Source: Entonaema liquescens (taxonomy: Eukaryota; Ascomycota; Sordariomycetes; Xylariales; Xylariaceae). Taken from it: a stretch of DNA of 64,000 nt. Within the stretch, counting starts at the first letter, position 1. Each line of letters starts with the position of its first letter. Where the stretch lies: NCBI GenBank assembly GCA_902805475.1, contig CADCSX010000002.1, forward strand, positions 1,798,001 to 1,862,000. The letters are read 5' to 3'. Below the pieces are notes generated by a model. That model was given only the letters and a program-made list of their open reading frames with translations. It was not told the origin of the DNA and ran no database searches. The translations under genes and the position numbers were made by a program. This document shows positions 36,353-49,300 of the stretch, in pieces.

Positions 36353-36737
36353 TACGGATGACCCTTTCAAAAGTTTGTTCCATAGGAAGACCTTTGTCAG
36401 CCCCGATACGCATTGGCCACTCTTAGCAGCAGCTGTTAGTTTAAAGGTACTAGGTACTCCGTAATACCTTATGTTTTTGAAATGTGATTCCTACCTCTCA
36501 AGTAAGTATAAAATTCTATAAATAACGGATGTAATAAAATAACTTATAAAGATATTTATTCTAACTTTTTCTAATTTTTACTTATTGTGTTTGGTTAGAA
36601 AACTGTATGTTTTATAGGACTTAGTTTTAGATGTACATGAGAGCTCCAGACTACCAGATGGCAGCTCTTGGCCGCCAGCTGTTGGCAGCTTGACAGGGGT
36701 TTCCTTATGGAACAAACTTTTGAAAGGGTCATCCGTA
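36353..36737 (-). mobile_element. 385-bp MITE, family A, copy 2
   Basis: Same length as the copy at 4733-5117 and inverted relative to it: its right end, reversed, carries the CCCCTGTCA and ACAGCTG blocks and the ATGTACATCT motif seen near the left end of copy 1. Ends read TACGGATGACCCTTTCAAAA on both sides, TA-flanked. Differences from copy 1 are mostly transitions. No coding capacity. Confidence 0.87.
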
Positions 36738-37164
36738 CAGTGTTTGATATCAGGTACTATGGGTGTGTAAGAAATGTGAGGAGCCAATCAGAGTTCTTTA
36801 TAGCCCAGCCGGCGTTAGCTCTTATTAAATTTAAAGCACTAAGCCTTGCAAAGGTAGCACATAAGCTTCCAGCTCCAAAGGGGTGGGAAAAATCGAAGCT
36901 CCTGATTCGTCCTCTGCCTTAGCTACCTAAGGTACTTTTGAAGCTGAAAGTAATCTTAGAATACCTACGAGATCCTTCTTATAATCCAGACCGAGACGTT
37001 ATCTGGGCTTACTGAATTAATGAGTTGTTATTGGCCCTAAACAATGTGAACCGCCGTTGCTTCGCGTCTTAAGTACCTATACTTAGGTAGGTGTCTAGCG
37101 ATAGGTGAACTCTTCTATCATACAATTCTATCTTACATCCTTTATAAAAACATTGGTCCCCACT
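36738..37164. other. Intergenic upstream of the second SDR
   Basis: No gene. Contains a TACCTA..TAGGTA cluster near 37072-37092. Confidence 0.5.
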
Positions 37165-38221
37165 ATGCCTGGTACCGTTATCCTCACTGGTGCTAATGGC
37201 TCAGCTGGTCTCCACGCCGTTGAGTACCTTCTCAAAACATATCCACAGAATACCGCTGTTCTTACCGTCAGAAGCGCTGCCAACAATGATGTTAATACCA
37301 ACAGCCTACGTGATATTGTAGCTCGATACCCCAAAGTAAAAACGTTTATTCATGAGCTTGACTTGGCTGACCTTACCGCCGTCCATGCATTTGCTACCAC
37401 TATCTCGGGGCAGATTACCAGCGGATCTTTACCCACTATCAAATCAATCATCTGCAATGCATTTTACTGGAATCTTATCACTGACCCCGAACTCACTGTC
37501 GACGGCTATGACAAAACGTTGCAAGTAGGACATATCGCTCACGTAGCCCTAGTCTTACGTCTTCTCGAGCATTTCAGTTCTGATGGCGGTCGTATCGAGC
37601 TTATATCGAGTGTTTCTCATTATCGTAGAAAGAGCACGATGACACCATATTTTCCTGAAATTCCTCACAACACCGACCTCCTTATCCATCCACTCGCGGA
37701 TCCAGATAGGCAAGGTAGAGGGGCCCAGAGATATGCCATCTTAAAACTAGTTGTAACCATGTGGATGTATCCGCTCAACGAGTACCTACAAAAAGTAAAT
37801 ATCCTAATTGCTTTTTTCCGACCTTTGGCTGACAATTCGGCTTTATAAGGATCCCAAGCTTTCCAAGATCACCGTTGTGGCGATAAATCCCGGAAACATG
37901 GGTGACTCTCGCGCTTTTCGAACGAATGTCCCATTTTCCCTTAAGATCATGCAGGCGGTGATATTCAAGCCGCTAATGCCCTTGATTCGACGCTTTGCCG
38001 ACCCGACATTCCGCTCGGCGCGCGAGGCCGCTGCTGATATTATAGAGCTAGGTGTTGCCAGGGCTCAGGATGGAGAGCGAGGTTTTTATACACTTCTCAA
38101 GGAAGATGACCCCGACCCCGCCGTACTGGACCAAGAGAAGCAGCGTATTATATGGGAGAAGAGCGCCGAGTGGGCTAAGATCAATAAGGATAATACAGTG
38201 CTCAAAGTCGCGTTTGAATAA
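37165..38221 (+). CDS. Short-chain dehydrogenase/reductase
   Basis: Two exons (37165-37794, 37850-38221), joined in phase 0 over a 55-nt intron, give 333 aa. TGANGSAG binds NAD(P). The catalytic Ser lies in ELISSVSHYR and the Tyr/Lys pair in QRYAILKL (YxxxK). NPGNMGDSRAF is the segment after strand beta6. The length and the order of motifs fit retinol-dehydrogenase/WW-oxidoreductase-like fungal SDRs. The usual NAG motif is replaced by CNAF. The substrate is unknown. The ATG at 37165 was chosen because TGANG should sit near the N-terminus; an earlier ATG at 37105 would add 20 residues. Confidence 0.85.
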
Positions 38222-40306
38222 TCTTGGCCTGAATGATGTAGATCATTCGCCCCGTTGAAGGTAAGGGATACTACTCATAGTAAGGTACCAAAGGTTTAGT
38301 TTAGTCTGTGGCAGGACTTCCTTTTTCCTAACAAAGCAGAGAAATCTTCTCGTGGATTGGACGATATCGCAAATATAAACTCACCGAAGTTATTCGTATT
38401 TATATTTATCAATATCACTGAAGTATAACATATCTTAGTGAAGCTAAAGACTAGAACAATTAAAAATTGTTCAAAATAGCGGGCGTCGAATACGAAGATG
38501 ACGTCGTCTGTCGACCCAAAACAGCGAAAAGAAATCTTTTCCGAGTTGCTAACTTTTTCCATATATGATTGGAATTGACTAACGGTTAAATCCATAAAGC
38601 TGTCATTATCTGTTAAGTCTTTAACACCCTTTAATTAACTAGCATAAACCATATCGATAAGTTTATCTGACAATTGCCGACATTAAATGAAGGAACTTTT
38701 GCTCCGTGGGTCTTCGTGGAACCTGGAGAAGGATTTAATGTCTCAACAAACTGGTGGCGGATATTTTTATTCATCTTGTTATCATTTCATAATTACCACA
38801 ACGCAGTATAAAGGTTGACATATGTATAGCATATGTATATATGTATAATAGGGCCAACCTCTCCACTTTCCCGGGCGGACCGAGTCAGTGACGGTGGAGA
38901 AAGACGGAGAAAAGCCCTGTTCTTTTATCTTTTTTTATAGGTAATCCGTACTGATTATATGTACTATCAAGTGCAGAAGTGCAGATGTACAACGTCTCCA
39001 TACAATATCTCCATTGTCCCCCGCTTCTCCATCGTGGCCATCCAGCTAAATAGCTTTACGTTTTCGGCCATGAGTTTAGCGTTATGCGATGCGCATCGTT
39101 AGCTGATAGGCGAACCTTATTGAAGCTAGATTTACATCATACAACCTCTCCTTAAGAAGGGCGACACGTTTCCAAATGTCCACTCGGCCTACAGATACGA
39201 CAACGTGTCTACCATTCTTTTACAAGCCTAGAAGACATACATGTGCATACCTAACTAGAAGCGTACATGTCCCACACAATTTCTGCAAGCTTTTTTTTTT
39301 TTTCTTTTCTCTTTTCTTCACGCATCGGAGATGCTGGTGAGCCTCAACGGTTAGGTAGGCATGGATAGGTATGGGTAACTAGGGATAGACATGGGTATGG
39401 ATTGGCTCAAAGAATAATGATTCGACTTGACATTTCACTGTCTCGCGAGTTGGAGGGTTAGCCGGGTCCATAAGTCCAAGAAGAACCTTGGCTTTGTAAA
39501 GGTTGGGTTGCTCCAGTGGCAACGGCTGATAAATGGAACGACCCAGACCAGCGTAAAGTCTGCGTCAGGACGACGCATCTGATTTTAATAACTATCATGC
39601 CACGGCCATCTAAGGGAGTTAGCCAAGTACCTAACATATACCTGTCTACTATCTACCTACACTAGGTAGTCTCGCATGATGCCACTACCATCCAGAACAA
39701 ATCCTTATACCAGAGTTGTCACCTTCAGATCATCATTATTTCCTTTCCAATAGAACTTGGTTGATTTCTCCCATTCATCTTCCCTATCAACACACACAAT
39801 TCTACTATTTTAACAAGCATCGCTGATCCGGAATCCGGAATCCCTCAAACCACTCATCATCATCAACTAATACCAAACTGTAAGTTGTCGATTGAGCAAA
39901 CAGACACACACACACCAAGCCCAATCCCTACCTTAGATAGTCTACCCTAATCTTTCATGTGCATAAAAGCTGCATGAGGCTGTACATCGAAGTTGCATGG
40001 ATCATGCAAGCCCATTCATATAAACCGTTCCAGATATCACGATAACAACGCTAATTTCCAATAAAGAGATATAATATCCTGCCAAGCCAAGCGAAGGACT
40101 AAGCCCACAAGCCCTTGGGTTGTTTTGTCCCGTTAATCCCGTAGCTGGTCTTCCGTGGATTCCCGTTGGATTCGCCTCGAGTCTCTAGGCTCTTATCCGA
40201 GCCCCCGCGGATCAAGGTTCGCTCAGCAGCGGCCGAAGTAATTCCAATCCGGTTTTGATTGATGGCCCAAAAGCCTCATTCGGCCTCTTAACATCCATTT
40301 CATTTC
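38222..40306. other. Long intergenic stretch
   Basis: No supported gene. It has a T-run near 39291-39303, TAGGTA motifs, and a CA repeat near 39903-39914. The right part is probably the leader and promoter of the next gene. Confidence 0.5.
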
Positions 40307-42346
40307 ATGGACGCCATCCTCGACCCTAAACTTGTCGAGCCGACTATCTTACACTCGGTTGACCCTCGACAGACATCAATTAGTCATGAACTCGTAATAA
40401 TTCCTAAATCAGCTTCTATCTCAACCGACATGTCTCCCCAAAAGGTTCCCATTACCTTTACGTACAAGAAGAACGACACCGACCCTCCCATCTATGTAGC
40501 AGGTTCATTTTCGGATCCGCCATGGCAACCCCAAGAGATGGATGTCGCCATCGACCAGCTTGGGGGCTATCTCTTCACTAAACAAGTCATGGTCGACGAT
40601 GGTACTGAAATCTTTTATAAATTCCGCATAGGATCGGGTGATTGGTGGGCACTGGATGAGAGTGCAGATACAAGTAAATCATTTACCCCGAACCTCAAGT
40701 TTTTCTTGCTTCACTATTTCATTTGCTAACTTCAAATCTCAAGTCACTGATGAATCGGGAAACACGAACAATGTTCTTAGAGTTTCAATTAATCAGCCCC
40801 AAGACGGTGCCTCAGAAGCGCCAAGCTCCAATGCTGACGAATTGGATGGAGCACAAACTAATGGTGGCACGCAAACTCCAGACATCGCACAGGCAGCTGC
40901 TGAGGTGGCCGACTCGGCACGCACTCTAGATCCTGAGACTCCCGAGCCAGAGATCTCCGACGGCGAGGCTGGAAGAATAGGTACCCGGCGCATGTCAGCC
41001 ACTCCGATTGGCGAAGTCTCAGAGACAGCTATCGAGGTTGCAGCGACAGCTGCAACGCTGGATGTTGACGAATCTGCTATAGATGAAGACGATAGTGGTG
41101 AACCGGACTTATGTCCCATGTTTTCGCATGAATCCATGGGCCCAGCTTCTCATAAAGGGGACGCCGACGACGACGATGATGATGATGTGAACGAAGATAG
41201 CCGGGAGAATAAATCTCATTCCGAATTTGGGAACCCAGCCATTGAGATTGAGAACCTGGACTTTGATGATCCTCAGCTGGAAGCGTTCCCATCTGGCAAT
41301 CGAGAATCTATCCTAGCTGCTATGCGACGAATTTCGACGAGTATAGATGCTGACCGCACAGTTGTCGACGGAATTCCACCCGCGCCCATTATTACCATTC
41401 TCCAGAACCGCAAAAGTGTCGACTCCCTCGACAATTCGGGCGAGTCGCTAGGTCTTTCGGACTCACTTTCGGACAATAACCAGAGTCTTCGCCCTAGCAA
41501 TGGTATTAGGCGGTCGCATTCCGGGGCTAGGGACTCGTCAACGATTTCTTTAGGGTCAATTTCTGAAGATGACGAGGCTCGCAATGAAAGCGCTATCGAC
41601 GAGACAGAGGATGCTACAGCTCCATTTATACAACATCCTGGACCTTCCTGGGGTTCTCCTACCCCTGATCGCGTCGCTAGCGACGACGACAACGACGAAG
41701 GGATTGCTATGAGAGTTGAATCCAAGAAGAGGGCCGAGGAATCTCAACAGTCTTTGCCGCCTTTGGCTTCACCGCCCGCATCTTCTGGCAGCAATGTTCT
41801 GGAAGCCGCAGAGCCAGACCCAGAAGAAACCATACTAGCGCCTGACGACTTAGCAACAGAGAACGACGCAAGTGCTCCACGTAGCAACGATGATACCCCA
41901 GCCGTTGCCGAAAATGACTTGCCTAAACCCAGTCCAAGTATCGCTACGCGGCAAACACCAAGCAAGCACTTAGGCGACAGTTCCAACAGGGAGAGCACAA
42001 GCGAACCAGCAAGCAAACCAACATCCTTTGGTACCACCAGCCCACCCGGCCTACGGAAACGAATCATCGACAGGCCGGTCACCCCTCCATCCACGCATCA
42101 CTTCGAGGCCCGCAATAAGTACCCAGATTGGCTTGAAGCTTGCTTGCGGATCGTGTTCGTGAAGTGGATCGGGGGTCTCGCGTCATGGCTACATGGCCGC
42201 AGGAACAGAGCGTAAGTTACTCCTACCCCGAAATGTCACTCTATGAGACTCTTCGCCTCTAACTTATATTTAGGCTCATGGCTGCTGGCACAGCTGCTAT
42301 CGTCGTCGGTGTCGGCCTGTTGTGGCAGAATCCTGTTCGGCTGTAG
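40307..42346 (+). CDS. AMPK-beta-like glycogen-binding (CBM48) protein with C-terminal membrane anchor
   Basis: Three exons (40307-40673, 40744-42211, 42274-42346) give 635 aa. Residues about 45-140 resemble the E-set/CBM48 glycogen-binding domain: PITFTYKKND, VAGSFSDPPWQPQEM, FYKFRIGSGDWW and a TDESGNTNNVL end, with the Trp pair seen in sugar-binding surfaces. A long acidic, Ser-rich disordered region follows (about 150-570). The end, AAGTAAIVVGVGLLWQNPVRL, is a single hydrophobic segment after a basic WLHGRRNRA run, so the protein looks tail-anchored. Function inferred: linking glycogen or a kinase complex to a membrane. The first 41 residues may be extra, since an ATG at 40430 starts directly before the domain. 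Confidence 0.8.
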
Positions 42347-42969
42347 CTCATAGTGATGAGGTTCCTGGACAAGATAAGATTGATGCAGAATATACGAAAG
42401 AAAACTCTTGGTTCTAAGCCTTCTTAGATCCTGTATTCGTACGATTCAGTCTACTATTGACATATGATTAACAGCATGAACGCGATAAACTGGAGAGTGG
42501 AAAGTGGTGTTTGCACCTGGATGGCTATCTGGGTATATGAGGGGATAGCCTACATAGTTGGGCTTAGATCGGGACTCTTGAAAAGTTTCGAATTGCAGTA
42601 TTGGATATTGCTCTTGATAGCTTATGTCCGTAAAGGCTGGAGTCATCGGACTCCGCTAGATTACCTACGAACTGATAGAACAAAATAATTGACCAGATTT
42701 CTCTTTCTGTAAGATACATGAGGTCGGTGCTCTAAACCCTCGAAGTATTAGGATACAGTGTCAGCTATTCCAACCCAAGTACTGATCAGGGAATAATAAT
42801 TCAATCTATGGAAACTATATAAAGTAGGCCTACGGATGGTAGTCAATCAGATTTCCAGGAATAAGTTAAGACATTGAAGTGTAGCAATCGCGCCATATCA
42901 ACACACCGTACAATACCAGAGAATAACCATCGAAAAGGGTAAGGGGCTAATTAGCCACGAGACAACCAT
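42347..42969. other. Intergenic between convergent genes
   Basis: Open frames here are short shadows; no gene recognised. Confidence 0.5.
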
Positions 42970-45176
42970 CTATTGTGGTCTTCCAAACTGCAAGCTGCTA
43001 AGAAAAATACTCCAAAAGAGAGACAGAATTCCTAGCATCATAGAGAATGGTATGGATGGGTTCTACAAGTCAGTATCATGTCCCTTAGGTAGAATCCAAG
43101 CTATGAAAAAGGCAATCATTGGCAGAAGACAAATGAGGTTATAGGTCAGCACCCACAAAAAGCTGATACGTTCGCGTGCATAAATTCCCCAGAACATTTC
43201 CCTATTGTCTCCCGCCTCCTCTAGTCTCGTCATCTTTTTTGGAAGGAAATTCAAGACATCGTAGCTGTGGCACCCGAACTTTTTTCACTTGTGATACCAA
43301 TGAAATGCTGGCCGCGGATCATGACATGCGTAAAAACGTAAGCGAAACTCATGCTCGGAGACCGGGGGAATATTATCCATTGGTTTCGGATGGTATTCAT
43401 AGTCGCGGTTTGTGGTTTCGGGAAACGCGTGGCCCCGTCTTGTGACGAATTCGTAGTCATCAACTTTCTCGCACTTGATTTCATAGGTTATCATATGAAC
43501 CATAAGTTAGAAGTTTTTCATGCGGGTGTACCTACCATGTAAAAGTCGCAATGAGAATATCGCCAAATACTAAACCAATTACGGAGAAATCCTCGAAGGT
43601 GGAAGTACTCTTTTCGCATTGTGTTAAAGAAAGTATCACAGCAAAGCCCATTGATGCTGATTTGAGCAAGCTTGTAATCGTTTCCCCTTCTCACCACGAA
43701 GAGAACTAGGTGCTGGAAGGGATATACTGTACCAATTCTAGTCTGGTATCCCTGTCCGCTCTGGGTTGTATTGCTTGATAGACCACTAGCTCTATGGAGC
43801 TGTTGGTTATTCTGGAGGAACTGGCTAGAGCCAGCGGTATTTTGGTTGGACGTAGATCCAGTCGCACCCCCGTAGCCTACTGTGGGAAACTGTGTGTTAT
43901 TCCCAGGAAAGTTTGGCTGTGACAGACTACTGATAATTTTCCGAAGACGTTTCTCTAGAGAAGAAGGAATAGCTGCCCATCTATCCTCACCACAGTTCTG
44001 TATATGTTGTGTTAGCGCTGCATCCCTCCACATGGTATACATCGCGAAGAATATTAAATGGAATCAACTAACACATTTCCATCGTAGCCGTACTTCCCCT
44101 CCCACGAGGGGTCTCAAAAAAGGTGGTAACGGTCGCCAATTCCAACGTTCTCTGGTCCAGCTCTGGATTAAATTCTGATAGTGTCTGATCGTGCCATGCA
44201 TGCAACTCAATGCTTCATCTTTTTCGAATTGGATACTCTCTTGATTAGTATTTTGCAGCTCTGCCATTAAATCAAAAAGATTATACTTCGAGACATGTTG
44301 ATGGTATTTATTTTGAGGTTTCGACCATCGCTTTAGGAAGTTTCCAAGTTCAGAATGTAAAGTAGGGTAGACAAAATCATGTAGTTGATGTTGTAGATAC
44401 TGATATGAGGCGCTCCCCAGAATCCAGCGCTTAATTTGGTCAATATGTCCTAAAGAATCGTATGACGGCTCATCGTCGCTGGTTTCCTCATCTATGGAGG
44501 CCTGGTCGCTATCCTCTTGGGTGCCTGTGGGCTCTGCAAGGTACTCTGTAGGACCAAGCATCCTGCGAAGGTATTCCTCAACTGCTTCCCTGCCGCCTCC
44601 TGGAGCCCGTAGAGATTCCAAATTTTTCCTGATGGTACCCTGGCCATCTGCGTGCAATTTAGAGAATATTTCTCTACTTATATGGGCTGAATATGACCGT
44701 AAAAATCTTGCAGCTGTCCTTTGCTGTTCGTTTTGCGCCTCTACTTTAAGACTCCCAGCGCAACGCTTGAGTAGCCTTCGGAACTCGCGTTGCGTTACTT
44801 CTACTATACTGTTCTTTTTTAATGCCGCTGCCAATAGCAAGGCCATCATAGTCTGGTCTTGGTAAAACAGACCAGTGAATAGACCAGTGAAACTCTGGAT
44901 AGGCGGTGCATCGATTCCTCCTACTTCGGATACCGAAGTCATGGTACTGGCAAGAGAATCTACGGAAAACACCGAGTCATTATCGCTCGATGAATCAGAT
45001 CTTTCCAACTCGATACGACTAGGTATTATATCGAGATTATTTGGTACCGGATCTGTCTCAGGCGGAATGATATGTGTGTTCAAGGTCTCACTTTTTGGGG
45101 GCATTCCTTCTACCTTTCCAGACTCTTGGACTTTATGAGTTCTTATTGGTCGTCTGGCTCGCCTCAAACTGTTCAT
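42970..45176 (-). pseudogene. Large fungal membrane-protein family member, interrupted by two stops
   Basis: Exons 44073-45176 and 43536-43997 and an exon from 43473 onward give a conserved order of motifs: EVRLRWKC then NCGEDRWAAIP, a Ser/Gln linker, FSIWRYSHCDFY, a segment with EHEFRLRFYAC, then MTRLEEAGDNREMFWGIYARER, and a hydrophobic membrane region. The third exon is interrupted in the same frame by TGA at 43285-43287 (after WYHK) and by TAG at 43063-43065 (after GHDTDL). Past both, the frame continues with family-like sequence (FSMMLGILSLFWS) to a stop at 42970-42972. TAG for CAG is a CpA-to-TpA change as in RIP. Role of the family is unknown; many ascomycetes carry copies. Start ATG 45176. 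Confidence 0.68.
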
Positions 45177-45203
45177 CAATGCCCATCGTCTCCCTCGAAG
45201 TGC

Positions 45204-45474
45204 TTAGTAGCTGCCACTTCGCTCGAGCATTTCTCCTGTGCAATAATCACAGCGCCGATGAGCACAATCCTTGCAAAGAGCTTCATCTGGATTGCCATAA
45301 TGTTCGAAATAGTCACATTTCCCGCACTCTCAACACACAAGCTCAGCATCTGTTTCGTATACATTGATATCCCTAGTTAGTGGGTCATATTCATCGTCCG
45401 AAATTGGTGTGTTTGGATCGCTACAACATTATTAAATTACGTCTTTAGGATAAATAATTGATTCCTCACCTCAT
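45204..45474 (-). pseudogene. Small CxxC zinc-ribbon protein with in-frame TGA
   Basis: A five-base first exon (45470-45474, ATGAG) splices over a 49-nt intron (GTGAGG..GTAG) to exon 2 (45204-45420), giving 73 codons. After an acidic start (MSDPNTPISDDEYDP) come three CxxC pairs: C34/C37, C51/C54 and C59/C62, a likely zinc ribbon. Codon 32 is TGA (45330-45332), directly before ECGKC; a Trp or Cys would fit. Downstream sequence remains well ordered to a TAA at 45204. It starts about 300 bp upstream of the broken membrane-protein gene and points the same way. Could also be an unspliced or unrelated 5' exon of that gene. Confidence 0.55.
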
Positions 45475-46371
45475 GGTCAGTTTTACTATTGGCACTACTT
45501 TGGGAGGATCAGAACTTAGCACTTCTAAGAGAATAGTTCAATAACGTCTAATACCATATGACATTCCTGAACCCTTGTGTTGTAGGTAAAGGCTCAATAA
45601 AGTAAGCTGTCAATGAAACACGGTACACTCTGTTTCGCTGTAAATACTAGTAAGGAAACAATATGGGTGGTTGGTTAAATTGTAAATATTATGACAACTT
45701 GGCCGAGGAATAAACCCAAATTTTGGAGAAGTGTAACGAATAGGGCTCGGGCATTAAGGTATCTGTGGTATGACAGGACAAATTATTTGCCTCCAACGCG
45801 GGATGTAAACCGAGCTGAAAGCCCTGAGGCTTCTACCAATAAGAAAATGAAGGCTTTTCCTAGGAGAAACCCTTAGGCCGAGTTAAACTCCAACACTTTT
45901 CTTCGTACAACACCGTCCACTGTGCTCATTACGGTGATGCTTCATAAATTCTAAAGCATTTCTCAACTGCGTGTTTAAACAACATACGGCGAGAGTTCTG
46001 AGTGTCCAGTAGCCTGTCATGGTTCGGATATGTGTTTAGGTAAGGTACCTACCTAGACAAGATAGTGGTGGTATACCTGCAAGTGGAGTGTACTGGACTA
46101 ATTACACATATATGTACCTACAGAGGGAAGTTACCTTGTAAGCGAGCCCCTTACCTCATATCCAAGCCAAGGATTTCATTCCTTTCATAGTATACATATT
46201 CCCTTACAAGGAAAGGCCCAAACATCCAACCCACAGGCAACGACCCAGCATAGAATAGTAGATCTATACAAATCTATGAAAGTCACTTCTATTTTACACC
46301 GTTTCTCCAGATTTTAATGGGTTTGTTACAATACCAGAGGGAGCGGTGTCTTATTCCCTCCGTTCACAGTC
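45475..46371. other. Intergenic
   Basis: No gene; contains GGTACCTACCTAG near 46045. Confidence 0.5.
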
Positions 46372-49300
46372 TTACCAGACCTCCGGTCCAAAGGTCTCGC
46401 CTGGCGGCAATACGACCTGGATAGCCTTGCCCTGATAATCCATCGTGCCCGTCACCGCCTCATTTCCCCACCATCTAGGTGCCTCAATCTCATTGAGCGT
46501 AAACACGAAGAATATGACTAATGTACCGAGCGCGAGGCCGAGATCAAGCCCGGCAGACGTAAGATAGTTGAGACGGCTCCACCATCGGAAATGGCGCTTT
46601 TTGATTACGCACTGGAATATATAACCAACGACACCCCAAGACAAGTAATTAAGAGGCGTCGCCGGTGGGATCGAGCCAGCGCCGCCGAAGATCAGTGGCG
46701 CCATTAGGTGCTTAGCGCCCGACCTTGGCCACCGGCGCGCCGCGAACCAGAAAAGTATGGGTGCGACGGCGCCGATAACAAAGAACGTGAGGAGCCCTGA
46801 GTATATCTGGCCTGGAGAGAATACACGGGAGGGGCCGATGAGTCCCCAGATGACGGACGCTACGGGATGGTAGGGTTAGTGATTTGAAAAGGGGCGGGTT
46901 CTTGGGAACAAAGGGGTAGATACCTGAGAAGAATACCCGGCCTCCGGGACAAGTGAAGCGCTGAGGCTGTGTTGGCTCACATACACCCTCGATATTACCT
47001 AGTGCGAAATTAAGTACGGCAATTTGGATGAAGCACGAAAATGTCGTCGCGACGACTTGAGCCATGAACATAGTTCGTGGGGGAATCTTCATGTAATGGC
47101 CGAATTTCAGATCAGAGACGAAGCTCAAGGCTTGTGCCCTGTGCGAATCGGTTAAACGTGATGTCAACTTCAAAGCTATTCCCGAGCACTTACATTGTGA
47201 TATAACCATATGTTTTGAATCTAGGAGTAGCTCGTCAGCGGCATACATAGATATTAGCAAGGTGGGCTTACAGCATAAGGGCCAGAGGCCGTCCGGGTTG
47301 GATATAGCCATAGACGAATTCAGTCAACACGTTCAACCCTATCTGATGGTTTGTAACGGCTTGTATAATACCAATCGGTAATGAGAAGGCGAAGGAGATT
47401 CCCACGGCGAGTAGAAAAGCCCACCAAGTCAGATTCGTCGGGTACGCTAGGACCGAAACGAAGGCCAACGCAAGTACCTACGCGGCAAGTTAGCGACCAG
47501 AGCTTGGAATTTAGAAGCTATGCTAAGACATACAATCACGAACAGTGAAAAATACCACCACGATGGCGCTTCCTTGTATTTCTGCATAAGCTTCATATGT
47601 ACTACAATGTTCGGTGTTAGTAATGGCTGGGCAAACAACTAAGGATTGATTTCAATCTACTGGACGTGCCCAAAAGTAACGATTTAAAAGGAACGATGTT
47701 TAAGAGGATTATACGTACTGTCAGGTTTCTCACTGGTGCTATTTCTGTATTGATTCCAAATAGCTTTGCTATGATGTAAATAGGTATATACCATCAAGGC
47801 AGTGATAGCCGCAAAGGATAACCCGTAAGATAATGCGAAAGTGGTACTGCATCTCATGTGAGCTCGATAGAAGCGGGCGCCAGTATGCATATATCTTACC
47901 TGATGAATATTGGTGAATAGGCCTTATACGCTTCTTCGTCCAGGGTGAATTGGGGAGTTAGGATTCTCGATACGTTATATGTAGCGCCTGTATTGTCGTA
48001 TGTTGAGGAATCACTCATTGGTAAGAACGGAGCATACCATATGCCAGTGTAATGGAAAAGTGTAGCTAGTATGATATAAAACAGGACAACACCGATGGTA
48101 GTATTTGCAATGGCATGCCTAAAGGCCAATTAGCTGCCGTAACTAGGCACTGAGCCCTGAAACGAAACTGGGAAACTGGAGAGACAGACCACGGAAAGAC
48201 AAGAGGTGAACCTATATATCCCGAGATTTGTGTCCAGTCGAACGTGATCGGCAACAAGGACAAGCCGGTAGTACCGCCAAATAACTGGTTTACTACTGGG
48301 TTTTGAGGAGCCATCCACGTTGCGAAGGCAAAGACGCTCAAAAATTGAGCAAAATATCCGGGAATAAAGTAATATAGGGCGGAGACTAGAGTTACAAGAC
48401 CAAACCACCTGTATCTTGGCATACGTCCGCCAATGATAGAAGGATCTGGTGCTTGATGTTTCTCATACATTGCATTCATTAGAGCAACCGCGACCAAGTT
48501 ACCAGGCCAGATCATGGAGGCGGGATATACTGAGAAGCGTTAGTGTCGGTGATAACTTAAGAATTCCGCCTAAACTCACCTAAGAATTTCCGCATCATGC
48601 CCGCAATCCCATACCCGAGAGACTGCGTCGAAATCGTCAAGACAAGTTGAAATATCAGGCCGAAGTTTTGCTTGTAAAACACCATCTGGGCAAGAATGAT
48701 ATCAGTAGCATAGGCTACGGAGAATGATACCGAAGCCATGACAACGATAATAGAGTGCTCTTTTATGTTGAAGGGTCCCGGATTTAAGTCGCATCCTAGA
48801 CCGAATATCCTAATTCGCCTGTCAGGTACTATTCTCTCCCAAGCACGGCCCAGTGGCCAGGCGATAATCTGGGCGATGAGGGCACCCAGGCCGATTGAGG
48901 GTTGCCTCAATGAAAAGAGGGTGTTCATCGATGCACCAACGAGAACTAACGCCAACCCGATTGACCAGGCTCGAAGGGTATTGCATGGGAGATCTTCATC
49001 GTAGTTGCGCACCGCGGCTCGGACCTCCTCATACGGCGAGTTTTCTTCGCCGGCTTTGGAGGCGGCTTCGTCGTCGAACGACGCCAAACTCCCAGAATCC
49101 ATCCTATGCAGTTCAATAGTCTCTTCAGTAGGAAGATTGGGATCCAGCAAGTGCTCATATTCTTCACCCTCCTCATAGTCATTATCGTTCCGGTCACTGG
49201 ACTCAGCCCATTCGGAGGTTTGATGTTTTAAGCCATTAGCAGTGCCGTTTCCTGAGGCTCTATGAGAATACTCCTCAGATCTTCTCATCCGATGCCTCAT

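Noticed and set aside
38296..38595. Minus-strand open frame after the SDR
   Set aside because: No recognisable domain, and AT-rich composition like the surrounding non-coding DNA.
43063..45332. Stop-codon readthrough or selenocysteine to explain the in-frame stops
   Set aside because: The stops are followed by AAA, AAC and GAG, not the CTA context of known fungal readthrough, and fungi of this group lack selenocysteine machinery.
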